In this document: piece by piece, positions 60,189-64,000 of the stretch | How positions within the stretch are numbered: position 1 is the first letter of the stretch | Layout of the letters: every line of letters begins with the position of its first letter | Origin: Punctularia strigosozonata HHB-11173 SS5 | Lineage: Eukaryota; Basidiomycota; Agaricomycetes; Corticiales; Punctulariaceae | NCBI RefSeq assembly: GCF_000264995.1 | Contig: NW_006767443.1 | Coordinates: 1,042,149-1,106,148 of the forward strand | Direction of reading: 5' to 3' | Length of the DNA: 64,000 nucleotides | Made by a program: the position numbers and the translations under genes | Notes under the pieces: model-generated | Seen by the model: the letters and a program-made list of their open reading frames with translations, nothing else | What the model was told of the DNA's origin: nothing | Database searches by the model: none

Positions 60189-62452
60189 ATGGAACTACCT
60201 CTGCTTGCTGGTATCGCCCTATGCGCGTTGGGCTACCTGATTGTTCGCCTATCGCAGACCAGTCGCAGGCGCAAAGGCTTGCCTCCCGGTCCACCCACCC
60301 TACCGCTACTCGGCAACCTACATCTGTATTCTCCCAGACTGACCTATCTGCTGTACGTCTCCCATATGGTGTCTTTTCTGGAGCAACGGCTCAGAGAACC
60401 AACAGGTATACTGACTGGGCAAAAAAATACGGCGATGTGTTCTCTGTACGTGTCCTTGCAGTGCACCGTGACGGATGGATGTAAGGCGCACTTGGCTGAC
60501 TCTTCTTTCCCAGTTAATTCTTGGGCCTGTCCTCGTGGTAGTGTTGTCTAGTGCGGACGCAGTGCGAGAGATTATGGACAGGCGGAGCGCCTTGACCGCC
60601 GACAGACCTGCTTGTCATTTCGACGATATCATGCATGACGGGAAATACCTTACCATGGCTCGATATTGTGCGTTTTTGTTGAGTGATGCATGATGACGAC
60701 CACCCATCCCGAACTGAGACCGATCACTAACAGCCGACGACTGGCGCGCTCTTCGTAAAGCCGCGAACTCGGTGCTAACTCCTCAATCTGCCCTCAAACA
60801 CGTGGCCATTCAAAGAGCGGAATCGATTCAGTGCATGTACGACTTGCTAAAGACGCCAAAGGTGCGCACGTACTTCGTGATGGGCTCGTATGCTCATGAG
60901 CTCTCAGCGTCTATGGTGGCATTTGAGGCGCACGTCCAATTCCAGTATATTTTGTGTACTTTACGGCAAGCGCGCACCCACGTACGTTATCGCCCATAGT
61001 GTGGCGGTGTGGCATGCTCATCCCGAACAGCTCGGACTCGGCCGATTTAAATGCTGCATTTCATGCGGTAGAGGGTGTTATTGAGCTAATTACTCCCGGA
61101 AACTTCGCTCCCGTGGACATGTTCCCAATCTTGCGATACGTACCGGAACGCTGGGCGAGGTGGAAAACGAGATGCAGGGAGACTGAGAATGCGGAGCGAC
61201 ATGTTCATAGTCGCATGTTGCAAGAGTGCAGGGAGAGGGTTGCGAAAGGCAGGAACGCGAACATAGAGCCGTTCATGGATGTTGTTGTCAAGAGACAGCA
61301 GGAGCTGCAACTAACAGATGAGATGGTTATGTAAGGTCTCCCCTCATCGCATACGAGGTTCCGCTACTGATAATGATCAGGTGGTTGGGCGTCGTACTCA
61401 TGGATGGTGGCAGTCACACGACGCCGGCATTCATGCAGTCCTTTGTGATGCTGTTAACTGCCTATCCAGATGTGCAACGCAAGCTGCATGAGGAGATAGA
61501 TGCGGTAGTAGGCGGCGATCGCATACCACATTTAGATGACTTCGACCATCTGCCTTACTTGCAAGTATGTCCGCGTGGAAACTCGCTGTGGGATTCAATC
61601 ATTCACTCAGGCTTCCAGGCCACCATCAAAGAGACCCACAGATACAGACCTGTTTTTCCGACGTGTATCTCTCACGCTGCTTCGCAAGAGTTGACAGTAC
61701 GTGGAACGTTGTAGCACGGACCAGCTGAACATGTCTTTGGCAGTACGGAGGCTATTTTATCCCCAAAGGCTCCATGATAACAGTCAATCTCTGTATGTAT
61801 AGCCTTGCTCTTTCTGAACTTGTTGCGAGTTTGCTCACCTGCGGTGATCAGGGGGCATCTATCACGACCCGGATGTTTTCGATGATCCTGAGTCATTCAT
61901 CCCTGACCGATTTCTTGAATCAGAGTTCGGCGTTAGGCCGGGAGTCGACGGATCGGTATTCAAACACACAATGCCATTTGGATTTGGGCGAGTCAGTCTA
62001 TTTTGTTTGAGTTCTGGAAAACTGCTCACCGACTCGTCCGATAGAGAATATGCCCGGGGCGACACGTCGCAGAACATGCTCTGGTGAGGCGAATACATTA
62101 CACGTTATGGACGTGCTTATGCGTATTCTTCAGCGTATTCAGACCATGGATCTCATCTGGGGCTTTGATTTCACCTCGGAGAAATGTGTGGATATTGATT
62201 TTGATGCGTACGAGCCGGTGAGTCACACATCGGCCGGAAACTCAGAAATGATGACACACACACGTTCGAATGCCGCAGAACGTGATGATGACTCCTAAGC
62301 CATTCGAACTCGACGTTAAAGTGCGGAGTCGCACTCACGAGAAGATTATTCAGGATGAGTTTCAGGAGGCTATCCCTTCTTTCGAACCCTATGAGGAACT
62401 ACTAAGCATGGAAGAAAAACAATGGTTGGAGGCTCATAGGCACACAGGATAA
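60189..62452 (+). CDS. Cytochrome P450, altered I-helix
   Basis: P450 related to the minus-strand one at 41.2-43.5 kb. Start 60189: anchor LLAGIALCALGYLIVRL and hinge LPPGPPTLPLLGNLH. Exons: [72 protein letters not shown] and DMFPILRYVPERWARWK. The I-helix reads MDGGSHTTPAF: the usual acid before TT is His. ExxR is intact (IKETHRYRP), the PERF motif is IPDRFLESEFG, and the heme loop is FGFGR joined to [13 protein letters not shown] with the intron between the arginines. The last exon is NVMMTPKPFELDVKVRSRTH ending EAHRHTG. No stop disrupts the assembled exons, though not every splice was fixed. Substrate unknown; it may be catalytically altered. Confidence 0.78.
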
Positions 62453-62719
62453 CATGATATCTGTATCCATATTGCGGACATCTGGTCAATCCCGGTGGCA
62501 ATGCATACCGTGTATTTTTTCAGTTGCTCTGTTTCATGGTGATAGACTGGTTGTCGGGAGAGTCATGAGCTCCTTGATGATTCGAGGTCAAGACTGTTTA
62601 TTACTGTACACTAGCGTGTAGTGTCGCGCCCGCTACGTTGTTCGGGACGTATTTACTATTGGTTCGGGGTGAGGCGCAGAGTATTGCAGTCTCACGAACC
62701 AACCAGACCGTGACCGTGA

Positions 62720-64000
62720 TCAAAGTCCCAAATGTATGAACGATGCCCATCGACTCGGGTCAATATTCTTCTTGCGCAGCTGTTGCACCGCAGTATCAAG
62801 CGCGTACGCGACGTCATCAGGGTTTATCATCTCTGATTCGCCGCCGAAGATAGTCTCGTAAACCACTTTCGCAATTATAGGGCCGTCCATATCTTCCATC
62901 GACCTAGTAAACGATGCAACGTGCCGCTGTAAAAACCGTTTTGCCTGTGTAGCAACGGGAGATACTGACCAGAGTGTTGCAATGACACTTTTGAAACCGG
63001 AAAATAACATCGTCGCTGCAAGATGAACGACATGATCCGGCTGGTCCTATGAGTAAAGATAACATCTGGGTTAATAGAGGTCTCCCCACGCGGACCTTGA
63101 GCGCTCACCGTGTCACCTTTTGCGGTTTCGCAGGCACTCAAAAATGCCATGAAAGCCCGAGGTATGGGAGTGGGAATGAGTCTTTCGATGGTCACCATCT
63201 CGTCCTGCATTACAAATCCACTTCGGAGTGGGTCCTCCTGGTCCTGATACCCGTGGCACGCGAGGTGCAAGACGTTTGCATGGGGTAACTCTCTAAGCAA
63301 CGTTGCGGCGCTGGTCCCGCCACTCCCCGTGTCGAAGGATGTAAGCGATGTCCCTGGTGGCAAGGCGGCTTGGACAACTCTCGCCTCCTCGCGGGTTGAA
63401 GGGAGATCGTGCCATTCGTGCGTAAATGATTGGGGTACTGCTGCGACCAGTGCGCGCACATTCTGCTTATGAATGGGCTCATACGTTTCTCGTGCTGCCA
63501 GCAGAGCTTGAAGTGTCGGTATGTACGACGACACCACAAAATCGGAGCACCACTCAGTGCCAAATCCTGCAGCATGAATCGGTAGGTGTATAAATTGCCC
63601 CGTAGGGCACCACCATAGTCGCGGGCGTCGTCTTCCAGATGATGGCTGAGGTACAAGTCTATCAGTTTGAACAGCTTGTTAATCCCACAGATGTGCTAAC
63701 CTTGATGTGCAACGCATTAAGGACTGGGTGAACGGCATTCATCCACAAGTGTCGCAGTATGTCATCTATCATGTTGTATCCCGAACTCCGATTCTTCATT
63801 TTTAAGAGTTTGAGACGCTGCATGGACCTCGCTTCTGACATGGCCGACCGCCAGGTGGCTCCAGACTCCACGAGCCAGGTGTATGTGATTTGAGTGAGCG
63901 GAACCCCAACGACAGTACCAGATTGCTCGATAATAACGGCGTGGCAGCCCAAGGTACTAGACACAAGCACAACTACGGGCCCCTGTTGCGCCGTCTTTGA
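62720..64000 (-). CDS. CHAT-domain protein (5' end outside window)
   Basis: C-terminal part of a caspase-like CHAT domain protein (in fungi usually after TPR repeats). It runs off the right edge, so the N-terminus is not visible. Exons visible: a helical part around 63690-63990 (LLKMKNRSSGYNMIDDILRH), then VSSYIPTLQALLAARETYEP, WHDLPSTREEARVVQAALPP and GTSAATLLRELPHANVLHLA. The catalytic His is in LACHGYQDQ and the catalytic Cys in AFLSACETAKGDT. A 62-bp intron joins to DQPDHVVHLAATMLFSGFKS, IATLWSVSPVATQ and ALDTAVQQLRKKN, ending SRWASFIHLGL. The His-Cys dyad is intact, so a protease is plausible. The target is unknown. It is convergent with the P450 267 bp away. Confidence 0.83.

Overview
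The window is nuclear DNA from a filamentous basidiomycete, most likely an Agaricomycete. The evidence is dense short introns (about 45-65 bp) with GT..AG ends and CTAAC/CTGAC-like branch points, GC-rich coding exons, and gene families typical of that group: a DUF6533 membrane protein, basidiomycete P450s, a UDP-glycosyltransferase, a TPR/CHAT-type protein and a secreted GH5 enzyme. Nearly every gene is split, so open frames are mostly exon pieces. I reassembled host genes by eye from splice sites and reading phase. Where exon coordinates are given, the phases were checked arithmetically.

Layout. 0-5.5 kb: end of a phosducin-like gene (+), a YTP1-like membrane protein (-) and a CK1-like kinase (+). 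5.5-8.8 kb: a gene-poor block with GAGTGA-rich repeats. 8.8-16 kb: secreted GH5 glucanase-like enzyme (+), a proline/serine-rich protein (-) and a DUF6533 membrane protein (+). 16.3-19.4 kb: a whole-looking pogo/Fot1-type DNA transposon with 25-bp terminal inverted repeats and TA target duplication. 20-22 kb: UDP-glycosyltransferase (+). 22.4-27.2 kb: two tandem paralogous multi-pass membrane proteins (-). 27.9-30 kb: a DNAJC7-type TPR/J-domain co-chaperone (-). 31-38 kb: an uncharacterised Agaricomycete protein, a 22-bp minisatellite and a CACTA-type (Tnp2) transposase with two introns. 38-43.5 kb: a cystine-knot-like small secreted protein (+), a class 3 lipase (-) and a P450 (-). 45-50.4 kb: a Ser/Pro-rich protein (-), cytidine deaminase (+), an intron-bearing tRNA-Ile (-) and squalene epoxidase (+). 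50.8-58.7 kb: an uncharacterised membrane protein, a membrane-anchored heparinase II/III-like protein and an F-box/WD40 protein (all -). 60-64 kb: a second related P450 (+) and a CHAT-domain protein running off the right edge (-).

There is no single biosynthetic cluster. Housekeeping functions (sterol synthesis, pyrimidine salvage, chaperone, SCF adaptor, tRNA) are mixed with secreted or accessory functions (GH5, lipase, small cysteine-rich protein, heparinase-like, P450s, UGT) and two DNA transposons. The items most worth a second look are the small secreted protein with a knottin-like cysteine order, the whole-looking pogo element, the minisatellite beside the CACTA transposase, the P450 whose I-helix acid is replaced by histidine, and the tandem membrane paralogues with different tails.
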